Assembly (NCBI GenBank): GCA_004557185.1
Contig: SFEP01000040.1
Location: forward strand, 1-23,036
Origin: Bacteroidales bacterium
GTDB lineage: Bacteria; Bacteroidota; Bacteroidia; Bacteroidales; Bacteroidaceae
Reading direction: 5' to 3'
Length of the DNA stretch: 23,036 bases
The position numbers and the translations under genes were made by a program. Numbering within the stretch: position 1 is the stretch's first letter; the number at the start of each line of letters is the position of its first letter. Of the stretch, positions 7,448 to 14,458 are shown piece by piece. A model generated the notes under the pieces. It saw nothing but the letters and a program-made list of their open reading frames with translations. It searched no databases and had not been told where the DNA came from.

Positions 7448-7815
7448 ACTACTCAATCTCTATCAACCTTTCACGCCTCGCTGGCGCGGTGTTTACGAAC
7501 CTTAAAGGCAAGACCGCTACGAAGCGCTGCCTTGTTATTCCCATTGATGACGCCGGCTTGTATGCCGGTGAGAAGGGCATCTACCTTAACCTTGTGGCCT
7601 ATGAGCAACGCGATGCCAAGTACGGCAACACGCACTTGGTGAAGCGTTCACTCAGTAAGGCCGAAAGAGAAGCCATGACCGACGAGCAGCTCCGCGCCGA
7701 GCCCATTCTGGGTGACATGAAGGAAATGAAGCCAGCGGCCGTGCAGCCCACAATGGAAATGCAGGGCGCTCAATTTGTGAGCGACGACGGCACGGTCGAC
7801 GACCTACCCTTTTGA
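7444..7815 (+). CDS. Small protein with SSB-type acidic C-terminal tip
   Basis: A 123-residue protein. Its first 60 residues look like beta strands (SISINLSRLAG, KRCLVIPID, GIYLNLVAYE), with basic and aromatic residues that could form an OB-like sheet. A flexible linker follows, and the protein ends DDGTVDDLPF. That ending closely matches the DDxPF tip by which bacterial SSB recruits replication partners. I infer a phage single-strand DNA-binding protein. The SSB fold itself is not evident from motifs, so the call rests on the tail, the length and the position in the replication block. It is coupled to the upstream gene by an ATGA overlap and followed by a candidate terminator. Confidence 0.5.
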   Translation: MNYSISINLSRLAGAVFTNLKGKTATKRCLVIPIDDAGLYAGEKGIYLNLVAYEQRDAKYGNTHLVKRSLSKAEREAMTDEQLRAEPILGDMKEMKPAAVQPTMEMQGAQFVSDDGTVDDLPF

Positions 7816-7850
7816 TTTTTGACTTGGTTAAGTTGTTGTTGCCGCGGGCG

Positions 7851-7886
7851 GCGTGCAATATTTTTTTGCCCCGCACGCACTTTTTT
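7851..7886 (+). terminator. Candidate intrinsic terminator before terminase gene
   Basis: GCGTGC (7851-7856) pairs with GCACGC (7873-7878) across a T-rich 16-base loop, and TTTTTT follows at 7881-7886 after two bases. The position, 35 bases after the SSB-like gene and before the terminase gene, suits the end of the replication transcript. The loop is long for a strong terminator, and an alternative GCGGG/CCCGC pairing overlaps it. Confidence 0.45.
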
Positions 7887-7922
7887 GAACAATCATAGGC
7901 CGCTTTTTATCCTTATATATCT

Positions 7923-9503
7923 ATGCCTGAACAAGTCTACATGAACCGCATGCAGCGGGAGGTCTGCAGCATTGATGCGCATACGTCGGTGGTGGTTGCA
8001 GGCCGCGGCACGGGTAAGGGATTGCTGCATGCCTTTATCAACCTGCGCAACTTCCAACAAATGCCCAGAAGCACGACCGCGTTTGTGTGCCCCAACTCGG
8101 TGCGCGCCAAAACGAACACGCTGCCTTCCATGTTTCAGCACTGGGAGACGTGGGGCTTCCGCCGCGGTGTGCACTGGGATATAGGCCGCCGCCCGCCCGC
8201 GTCTTTGGGGTGGCCGTCGCCGTTGATAACTCCCGAACACTGGGAAAACATTATTTCCTTTTACAATGGTGCAATAGGGCAAATCATCTCCCAGGACCGT
8301 GTAGGAACTTCAAACAGTAAGAGCTTTGATTTCGTCGACATTGACGAAGCAAAGTTTATCGACTTTGAGCGCCTGAAGGACGAAACGCTGCCGGCCAACC
8401 GTGGCCAGCAAAAAGAGTTTGGCGACCTGCATTTCCATCATGGCCTCCTTATTACAAGCGACATGCCCGTGACCAAAGCGGGGTCGTGGTTTACACGATA
8501 CGAAGGGCAAAGCAACAAGGACGTAATAGCAACCATTGAAGAACTGAGCGCCGCCATGTCCGCGGGGCTTATTCCAGACAACCACCGAGGCGAGGCCGCG
8601 CGGCTGCTTAACCACCTACGCAGGGACGCCACCCTTTACCGCCGCTATTCGTCGCTGACAAATATAGAAGTACTCGGCGAAGCGTGGGTTCGCCAGATGA
8701 AGCGCGACCTCCCGCCGCTGGTGTTCCGAACCTCTATCCTTTGCTTGCCTATTGGTGTTGCAAAGGACGGGTTCTACTCTGCACTCAGTAGCCGGCATTT
8801 TTATTCTGCTACCGAGTTCCACGCCTTGGATGCTCTCGGCTATGACTTCAACGGCCTGCGAGAAGCAGCGGCCACCTGTGAATTTGACGCAGACGTCGAC
8901 GGCAAGGCGCCGCTGTGTATAGCCTTCGACTACAATGCCAAAATCAACTGGCTTGTAGTTGGTCAACCTAACGAGGACACGCGCCGCCTGAACGTGGTCA
9001 AATCTTTTTTTGTGAAGTACGACCGCCGCTTGCCCGAACTCGTCGACGACTTTGCAAAGTATTACGAAAAACACCCCTACAAGGAGGTGGTATTTTATTT
9101 CGATTCAACGGCGCTGGGTAGCAATTACGCCGTGAATAATCAAGACTTCAAGTGGGTAATATGCCACCAACTGCATTTGCACGGCTGGCGGGTGCGCCCC
9201 GTGTATATCGGTGCACCCATGAACCACTTGGAGAAGATGCTGCTTATCAACCGCGGCCTCGCTGGTCAAGCCCGTCTTTGCCCGTACTTCAATGAAGCCA
9301 ACAACCAAGCGCTTATCATGTCGCTGCAAACGGCGGGCGTGCGCAACGGCAAAAAGGATAAGAGCGGCGAGAAACTGGCAGAAACAACCGACGACCCCTA
9401 TGAATTCCGGACTGACGGATCCGATGCCTATGATACCCTCTACATAGGGTGCGAGCGCTTCCCGCAGGGGCGCGTGCTGCTTGCCACAACTGGTTCGCAC
9501 TGA
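7923..9503 (+). CDS. terL: Terminase large subunit (ATPase-nuclease)
   Basis: The 526-residue motor that pumps DNA into the prohead and cuts the concatemer. The N-terminal ATPase has Walker A AGRGTGKG (26-33) and Walker B VDIDE (138-142, with D141/E142). The C-terminal RNase H-like nuclease shows the expected acidic residues in order: D336 in IAFDYN, D394 in FYFDST, and D501 or D504 in DGSDAYD. Length is typical. It starts after CCTTATATATCT with no Shine-Dalgarno and is bracketed by terminators, so it may form its own transcript. The small-subunit candidate is not adjacent but about 4 kb downstream at 13419. Confidence 0.88.
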   Translation: MPEQVYMNRMQREVCSIDAHTSVVVAGRGTGKGLLHAFINLRNFQQMPRSTTAFVCPNSVRAKTNTLPSMFQHWETWGFRRGVHWDIGRRPPASLGWPSPLITPEHWENIISFYNGAIGQIISQDRVGTSNSKSFDFVDIDEAKFIDFERLKDETLPANRGQQKEFGDLHFHHGLLITSDMPVTKAGSWFTRYEGQSNKDVIATIEELSAAMSAGLIPDNHRGEAARLLNHLRRDATLYRRYSSLTNIEVLGEAWVRQMKRDLPPLVFRTSILCLPIGVAKDGFYSALSSRHFYSATEFHALDALGYDFNGLREAAATCEFDADVDGKAPLCIAFDYNAKINWLVVGQPNEDTRRLNVVKSFFVKYDRRLPELVDDFAKYYEKHPYKEVVFYFDSTALGSNYAVNNQDFKWVICHQLHLHGWRVRPVYIGAPMNHLEKMLLINRGLAGQARLCPYFNEANNQALIMSLQTAGVRNGKKDKSGEKLAETTDDPYEFRTDGSDAYDTLYIGCERFPQGRVLLATTGSH

Positions 9504-9534
9504 CAACGAGGTAAAAGTAAGTTTAGCCTGTTAC

Positions 9535-9578
9535 GGCGGCCGCCCTGCATATACCGCGGGGCGGCCGCCCCCTTTTTT
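9535..9578 (+). terminator. Strong intrinsic terminator after large terminase
   Basis: An 11-bp perfect GC stem, GGCGGCCGCCC (9535-9545) with GGGCGGCCGCC (9559-9569), encloses a 13-base loop. After CCC comes TTTTTT (9573-9578). The three-base gap before the T-run is slightly unusual. It separates the terminase gene from the capsid operon, whose candidate promoter lies about 130 bases further on. Confidence 0.75.
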
Positions 9579-9709
9579 ACATGCTTCCGTAGGGCGCGGG
9601 GTGATGCAAAAAGTGAAAGGGGTGTGCGTTTTTCAAGTCTCGGACGGCTTGCGGCTGTTAATCAAGGTGTAGCCACGCAAATAGGTGCAAAACAGAGGTT
9701 TTCGTGTCT

Positions 9710-9740
9710 TTTACGGTGCATAGTTGAAACAATAAATTTG
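9710..9740 (+). promoter_or_regulatory. Candidate Bacteroidota-type promoter for the head genes
   Basis: TAAATTTG at 9733-9740 matches the Bacteroidota primary sigma -7 consensus TAnnTTTG exactly. TTTA at 9710-9713 matches three of four bases of the -33 box TTTG at a spacing of 19 bases. It lies 26 bases upstream of the prohead protease start and downstream of a terminator, the position expected for a late head-gene promoter. Confidence 0.55.
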
Positions 9741-9765
9741 CCGTTGAAAAAAGCACACAAATAAT

Positions 9766-10842
9766 ATGGCAAAACGCACTTACGACATTGAGATAGACAG
9801 CTACATCGGCTACCCTATTTCCAAGACATACATACGTGAAGAGCTGGCGCGGTGTGGCAACCGCCCCGTAACGGTCCGCATCAATTCATACGGCGGCGAC
9901 GTTTGCACGGCCCTTGACATACGCCAGCAGTTCCTTGACCACGGCGACGTCACCTGCTACGTGTTTGGCATGACGGCCAGCGCGGCAACGATACTCGCCA
10001 CGGGGGCAAAGAAGCTCTACATGGGGCGGCACGCCTTCATGCTTCTTCACCAGTGCAGCATGCTTGTTGACAAGTGGGACTGGCTCAATGCCGACGAACT
10101 GGAAAGCACCATAGAGGAACTGAAAAAGACGTGCACCGACCTGCATAAGTTGGATATGTGCGCGGCTTCTCTCTATGCCAAGCGTGCAGGCTGCGACCCT
10201 GAAAAGATGCACGAGGTTATGGTGGACGCTCAGTGGTTGAATGCAGACGAATGCCTCGGTCTTGGTTTGGTGGACGCTATCGACGAGGAGGAGGATGAGC
10301 CCGTGCAGATGACGGCCGCCGTGCAGCGCCGCTTTGCCGCGTGTGGTTTGCCCGCCCTCCCAGCGGCCAAAGTTGAGGAGAAGCAGGAACCGACACCGAA
10401 GGCTTCGCTTTTGGATAGCCTTGCAAACATTGTCGCTACTATTAGCACGTGGTTGACCGCGGGCAAGCAGGAAGCACCCGCAGCCGAGGAGCAGCCCGAA
10501 GAACCCGCAGCACCCGCCGCCCCCGTCGACGACGAGGAGCAGCCAGAAGAACCTGAAGAACCCGCAGCACCCGCCGCCTCCGCTGACGACGAGGAGCAGC
10601 CAGAAGAACCCGAGGAACCCGAAGCACCCGCAGCACCTTCGCCTGAACCTTCGCCCGAAGATACCGCCGCCACCATCGTCTCCTTGCAGGAAGAACTTGC
10701 CACCGCACGGCAACGCATTGCCGAACTGGAAGCAATGGACGGCGCCGACACCACGCCCGCCATGCCCTGCACCGCCGCCGAACATGATACGGCCATGCAG
10801 CATTGCAGCGACTTTGTGCGCAGGTACAAGCACCTTATATAA
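9766..10842 (+). CDS. ClpP-like prohead protease with acidic repeat/scaffold-like tail
   Basis: 358 residues. Residues 1-175 are a ClpP/S14-type serine protease: RINSYGGDV strand, probable nucleophile S72 in TASAAT, H95 in LLHQCS, and D130 or a nearby acid as third member; GLGLVDAI closes the domain. Residues about 180-310 are low-complexity Glu/Pro/Ala with three near-repeats of EEQPEEP...APAA, and residues about 313-335 form a short coiled coil (LQEELATARQRIAELEA). Phage proteins of this kind cut scaffold and capsid precursors during head maturation. The acidic tail plus coiled coil suggests that a scaffold is fused to the protease, which agrees with the absence of a separate scaffold gene before the capsid gene. 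That fusion is inference. Confidence 0.8.
   Translation: MAKRTYDIEIDSYIGYPISKTYIREELARCGNRPVTVRINSYGGDVCTALDIRQQFLDHGDVTCYVFGMTASAATILATGAKKLYMGRHAFMLLHQCSMLVDKWDWLNADELESTIEELKKTCTDLHKLDMCAASLYAKRAGCDPEKMHEVMVDAQWLNADECLGLGLVDAIDEEEDEPVQMTAAVQRRFAACGLPALPAAKVEEKQEPTPKASLLDSLANIVATISTWLTAGKQEAPAAEEQPEEPAAPAAPVDDEEQPEEPEEPAAPAASADDEEQPEEPEEPEAPAAPSPEPSPEDTAATIVSLQEELATARQRIAELEAMDGADTTPAMPCTAAEHDTAMQHCSDFVRRYKHLI
10483..10650 (+). repeat. In-gene Glu/Pro/Ala tandem repeats
   Basis: Within the protease tail, the block coding for EEQPEEP(EEP)APAAP occurs three times, with GAGGAGCAG anchors at 10486, 10534 and 10591. The steps are 48 and 57 bases, the shorter step lacking one EEP. DNA identity between copies two and three is high, so the number of copies may vary between relatives. 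Confidence 0.8.
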
Positions 10843-10879
10843 TTACCCCACAACCAACGAACCAAAACAAGTAAACAAC

Positions 10880-11842
10880 ATGCCTACTTTCAATCTTGCA
10901 GACTTGCAGAAGAGCGCTAAGCAGTACCAGCGTGAACTTCTGATTTTGCCCATCAAGGGCGCCGAAAAAACCTTGCAGCACATGCAGCCCTATGCCGGTC
11001 TTACGGGCGACGTTGGGCTGAGCAGCTTGGAGGGCGACGCCGAACTTGCCCCTTACAGCAGCAGCCGTAATGACAAGGGCAACTTTGCCATCAAGCCCCG
11101 CACGCTTGAGCTGAAGCTGGGCAACTGTGCGTACGACTTTGACCCTAACGAGTTGTTCGGCTCGATTTTCGGAAACGGTGACTTCAACGCCCAGGGCGAG
11201 GCCATGAAGAACGCCGACATCAACGCCGACGTGCTGCGCCTCGTGGCCGCCCGCCTGGGCCGCAAACTCAATGGCGCTATCTTTGGCGGTGTCCGCAAAG
11301 ACGGCGGCACGACCACCAAGGACCTTTTCGACGGGTTCGACAAAATCACCGACAAGGAGATTGCCGCTACGACCATCAAGGCCGACCTCGGAAACTATGT
11401 GGCAGTGAAAGCCATCACCGCCAGCAACGCCATCGACGAGATGCAGCGCATCTACGACGCCATGGACGACGACCTGAAGGACCAGCCCACCAAGATTTTC
11501 TGCAGCCACGACGTGTACACGGCTTATTGCCGCAACTACCAGTTGCTGCACGGTGCGCTTCCCTACAACACCGAGTTCAAAAAGACGTACCTCGAAGGCA
11601 GCGACGGCCTTGCCGAGTTCGTTCCTCTGAGCAGCAAAAAGGGCTCGTCGTACATTCACATTGCCACGCAGAGCAACATGTGCTATGGTTTCGGTGCAGG
11701 CGTCAACCCCGCCGAGCGCATGGCCGTGGAGAAGTACAAGCCTTGGATGCTCACACTGGAGGCCGTTATGTCGTTCGGTGTGCAGTTCAGAAGCATTGCC
11801 AAGGAGCACCTGCTTGTCGCCAAGGTCGGCGCGCTGTCTTGA
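10880..11842 (+). CDS. Major capsid protein (inferred)
   Basis: A protein of 320 residues starting MPTFNLADLQ after an AAACAAGTAAACAAC leader; the frame is open back to 10697, but that part overlaps the protease gene in another frame and is not used. Position right after the prohead protease, length of about 35 kDa, absence of membrane or enzyme motifs, and a composition of mixed alpha/beta with many Gly and Asn fit an HK97-fold capsid protein. The final ~100 residues (PLSSKKGSSYIHIATQSN...MLTLEAVMSFGVQFRS) resemble the domain where such proteins form the capsomer centre. Family membership is inferred from context and style, not from a diagnostic motif. It probably has no large cleaved N-terminal delta domain, consistent with scaffold being part of the protease. 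Confidence 0.7.
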   Translation: MPTFNLADLQKSAKQYQRELLILPIKGAEKTLQHMQPYAGLTGDVGLSSLEGDAELAPYSSSRNDKGNFAIKPRTLELKLGNCAYDFDPNELFGSIFGNGDFNAQGEAMKNADINADVLRLVAARLGRKLNGAIFGGVRKDGGTTTKDLFDGFDKITDKEIAATTIKADLGNYVAVKAITASNAIDEMQRIYDAMDDDLKDQPTKIFCSHDVYTAYCRNYQLLHGALPYNTEFKKTYLEGSDGLAEFVPLSSKKGSSYIHIATQSNMCYGFGAGVNPAERMAVEKYKPWMLTLEAVMSFGVQFRSIAKEHLLVAKVGALS

Positions 11843-11878
11843 GTCTCTCACATGTATAATATATAATAAGGAATAGAT

Positions 11879-12487
11879 ATGGCAACCAATAGCAATTGCC
11901 CTGCCGGCGCTCCCTACGAGAGCCTGCGCTACTGCCAGGGCACGAAAATTATACCCGGCGTGCGTGACCACGTGTATGCCATCGCCAAGCGCGACATTGT
12001 CACCTGGCCGACCCTCCCTGACGTGGGCACCGAAAGCGTCGACCTTGCCAAACTGGCCACCTACACGGGCGCTTTCGTGCTGGCCAGTGATAAGAAGTGG
12101 CAGCGCATCGACTTGTCCCTGAACAAGGGCAACATAGAATGCGAAACGCAGGGCGACCGACCCTCCCGCACGTTCTTGAACAAAATCACCCTCTCGTACC
12201 CCGGCTGCACCGCGCAGGCCGTAGGCTTCTGCCGCATGGCGGTCGACGACGATATGGTGTTCCTCGTACCGCAGCGCGACGGTAAGTACCGTGTGCTGGG
12301 TAACGAAATGTTCCAGACGGACGTCAAGCCCAAAGTGACCACGGGCGAAGGCACGACCACCGCCGGCGGCACTGAGATTGCCGTTGAGGTAACCGACATT
12401 TGTCCCGCTCCCTTCTATGGCGGTGTAATTGAAACAGCCGACCGCGGCAACGTGAGCGGCGCTGATGACACCGTGCAGGCAGGCTAA
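11879..12487 (+). CDS. Structural protein, tail-tube or head-decoration candidate
   Basis: 202 residues, mostly beta, with Cys in conserved-looking places (CTAQAVGFCRMAV, TDICPAPFYGG). The segment DGKYRVLGNEMFQTDVKPKVTTGEG followed by GTEIAVEVTDICPAPFY resembles sheets of tail-tube-like proteins, but I recognise no certain family. It follows the capsid gene by 36 bases (leader ATAATATATAATAAGG) and is closed by a hairpin, so it forms the end of the protease-capsid transcript and is likely made in large amounts. A decoration or cement protein is the other good option. Confidence 0.45.
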   Translation: MATNSNCPAGAPYESLRYCQGTKIIPGVRDHVYAIAKRDIVTWPTLPDVGTESVDLAKLATYTGAFVLASDKKWQRIDLSLNKGNIECETQGDRPSRTFLNKITLSYPGCTAQAVGFCRMAVDDDMVFLVPQRDGKYRVLGNEMFQTDVKPKVTTGEGTTTAGGTEIAVEVTDICPAPFYGGVIETADRGNVSGADDTVQAG

Positions 12488-12529
12488 CCAAAGCACATAG
12501 GATTTCAGGTTTTTCATGATGTTGTTGAG

Positions 12530-12573
12530 AGCGGGGGGCCGCAGTGCAGTGCACCGCTAAGCCTCCCGCTTTT
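12530..12573 (+). terminator. Candidate terminator closing the capsid operon
   Basis: AGCGGGGGG (12530-12538) pairs with CCTCCCGCT (12562-12570) over nine positions, one being a G-U pair, and the stem runs into TTTT at 12570-12573. The 23-base loop is long and contains GCAGTGCAGTGC, which can fold further. It sits in the 103-base gap between two structural genes. Confidence 0.5.
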
Positions 12574-12590
12574 CATTCCTTAAAAATAAC

Positions 12591-13400
12591 ATGGCAGCGA
12601 TTATCGACCCCGAATTTACCAAGCAGATGCAAGACTGGGTGCAGGCGCTCCCTGGCCAGCGCGACGTGAAGGCAGGCGCCGAGTTGCTGCTTCGCATCAC
12701 ACGCAACGAGTTCCTGTACCGTTCGGCCTGCGCGCGGCCTGAAAAGTACGACGCCATCATAGAGGCCGAACTTTCCAAGCACCTGCGCATACGCCTCGAC
12801 GGCCTGACCCGCCAGCAGGTGGCCAGCATGGAGCGCACCGTCACCGCCGCCGCCTCTGAGAGTCTTGCCGCCGGCGAACCGCCAGCCGCCGCCACCGAGG
12901 AGCAACCCGAAGCGACCGCCGCCGCCCGCCGCATTCTCTCCCGCGGTCTGCGCCCCGACCACGACCAGTTGCCTAACACGGTGAAGGTGTTGGTGGAGGA
13001 GAACGGCCGGCTATTTTTCAAGATGAAGAGCGTGTTTGAGGCGCTTAAACGCATGGAGGACGCAACCCCCTGCGACCGCTACGAATTGCTCAAGCAACTG
13101 AAAGAACTCGACGACCGCTACCGTGCCAACTGGCGCGTGTATGACAATGCCCAGCCCGGCGCGGAGCATATCATTCCAGGCACGAAGCCCGCGCAAACCC
13201 TCGACCAGCAAATCACCGCCGCCTGCAAGTACCTTACTTATGGACGCAAACGGTTGCCAGAACTTGACGGCCGCCCAGACGACGCCCTCGCTATCCGTAC
13301 CGAGATGCAGAAGCGCATTGATTTCCTTACCGAGGTCGGCCACCGCTTCTCCCGCGGCGTACTCGTTTCGTTGAAGTCCCTGGGATTTCGCACCCCTTAA
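12591..13400 (+). CDS. Hypothetical protein, 269 aa, mostly helical
   Basis: A highly charged, helix-rich protein with no membrane segment or recognised domain. Residues about 84-110 form an Ala/Glu/Pro linker (SLAAGEPPAAATEEQPEATAAA) separating an N-terminal helical part from a larger C-terminal helical part (KLxLKELDDRYRANW..., QITAACKYLTYGRKRLPELDG). Similar-looking proteins occur beside head genes in Bacteroidales phages and prophages. A role in assembly or DNA packaging is only a guess from position; the next gene looks like a small terminase subunit. Confidence 0.55.
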   Translation: MAAIIDPEFTKQMQDWVQALPGQRDVKAGAELLLRITRNEFLYRSACARPEKYDAIIEAELSKHLRIRLDGLTRQQVASMERTVTAAASESLAAGEPPAAATEEQPEATAAARRILSRGLRPDHDQLPNTVKVLVEENGRLFFKMKSVFEALKRMEDATPCDRYELLKQLKELDDRYRANWRVYDNAQPGAEHIIPGTKPAQTLDQQITAACKYLTYGRKRLPELDGRPDDALAIRTEMQKRIDFLTEVGHRFSRGVLVSLKSLGFRTP

Positions 13401-13418
13401 CCCCATAACCCCTCACCC

Positions 13419-14045
13419 ATGCCCGCAGACACACCGCAAATCATTGAGGCAGCCAAGCACTACCTGCTTTCTCCCTTGAAGGAATTGGAGGAGGCCAAAT
13501 TGCCCGCCCAGCAAACGGCGCGGTTAATGCGTCTGCGTGAAGCCTACGCGTGGTGGCTTCAGAACCCGCGGGCCGAGGACAAAGACGTCATCGAAATACT
13601 GAAGAACAAATACGGTATGTCGTACGTCATGGCATACCAAGACCTTCAATTGGTCAAGATATGTCTGGGCGAAATGAGCCGCCTGACGAAGGACTACGAC
13701 CGCTACTTGTTTCGCCGCCGCTGTGAAGAAGGCTGGGCTATGGCCCGCGAGAAGAACGACGCCCGCGCCTTTGCCGCCGTCACCGCCGCCTATGGTAAGT
13801 ACACGCAGTTGGACAAGGACGAAAACATAGGGCCCGACTACTCGCTTATCGTACCGCAAACCTTCGTTATCACCTCCGACCCCGCCGCAGCGGGTATCAA
13901 GGTAGCACCAGGACTGCTTGAGCGGGCACGAAAACTGGAACGCCAATACATACGAGAAGCAGAGGTCGACGAACTACCCGCCACCTACGAGGAGAGCGTG
14001 AAGGAGTCGGCCTCCACCAAGAATAAACCCACCCCCGAAGCATGA
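13419..14045 (+). CDS. Putative terminase small subunit-like protein
   Basis: 208 residues. Residues about 25-80 (ARLMRLREAYAWWLQNPRAEDKDVIEILKNKYGMSYVMAYQDLQLVKICLG) read as a DNA-binding helix-turn-helix, with 'SYVMAYQDLQLVK' in the recognition-helix place. Residues about 90-135 are the alpha-helical segment with AFAAVTAAYGKYTQLDKDE that in small terminases mediates ring formation. A proline/charged tail follows. I know similar proteins in Bacteroidales phages described as small terminase or DNA-packaging proteins; this call is by pattern. It is separated from the large subunit by about 4 kb, which is unusual. It overlaps the next gene by ATGA. Confidence 0.45.
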   Translation: MPADTPQIIEAAKHYLLSPLKELEEAKLPAQQTARLMRLREAYAWWLQNPRAEDKDVIEILKNKYGMSYVMAYQDLQLVKICLGEMSRLTKDYDRYLFRRRCEEGWAMAREKNDARAFAAVTAAYGKYTQLDKDENIGPDYSLIVPQTFVITSDPAAAGIKVAPGLLERARKLERQYIREAEVDELPATYEESVKESASTKNKPTPEA

Positions 14046-14458
14046 AGAGTTTTGTCAATCACCTATACCGCGTTCCCGCACGCCGTCTACGCCAAGCGGT
14101 GCTGCACCCCGAGCGCCCCATCGTGGCCGTGCCGAATGGGTTGCCCTGGGAACGCATACCCATTGTGCCCCATGCCAAATTAGAAGTAGACGACAAACTG
14201 AACAAGGGTGTGCACACTTACACAAGCAAACTCACTGCCACCATTGACGGCTGCACACCTCCCGCCGACACCACCGAGCCCCAAGCGTGGTTAGCCATCT
14301 GCACCGACGGCCGCCGCATGCTGTTAGGGTTGGATTACAGGCCTTACCCCGTGGCGTCGTGCGAACTATCCATGACCGCCCCCGGCGGCACTTCTGCCTA
14401 CACCATCACCATACAATGGGCGTACTCCCTGCCCGCCTTGCAAGTAAAGAGCTTATGA
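14042..14458 (+). CDS. Hypothetical virion-region protein, 138 aa
   Basis: A small mostly beta protein. The N-terminal 30 residues are basic (YRVPARRLRQAVLHPERP); the rest alternates polar and hydrophobic residues, with AWLAICTDGRRMLLGLDYRPYPVASCELS as the most distinctive stretch. It is coupled by four-base overlaps to both the gene before and the gene after, so the three are likely made together. The context suggests a structural or assembly part next to an appendage-like protein. No family is recognised. Confidence 0.55.
   Translation: MKSFVNHLYRVPARRLRQAVLHPERPIVAVPNGLPWERIPIVPHAKLEVDDKLNKGVHTYTSKLTATIDGCTPPADTTEPQAWLAICTDGRRMLLGLDYRPYPVASCELSMTAPGGTSAYTITIQWAYSLPALQVKSL

Noticed and set aside
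9481..9672. 63-codon frame across the terminase end and terminator
   Set aside because: It passes through the terminator hairpin and has no plausible start or composition.
9886..10833. 315-codon minus-strand frame rich in Gly, Cys and Phe
   Set aside because: It mirrors the Glu/Pro/Ala repeats of the protease gene and has no biological composition.
10697..10879. Upstream extension of the capsid frame
   Set aside because: It overlaps the protease coding region in another frame with low-complexity Pro/Thr; the ATG at 10880 has a proper A-rich leader.
10835..12517. 560-codon open frame on the minus strand
   Set aside because: It runs opposite to the capsid and following structural genes. It is a by-product of their GC-rich codon use, has a low-complexity Val/Gly/His/Ala composition and no domain.
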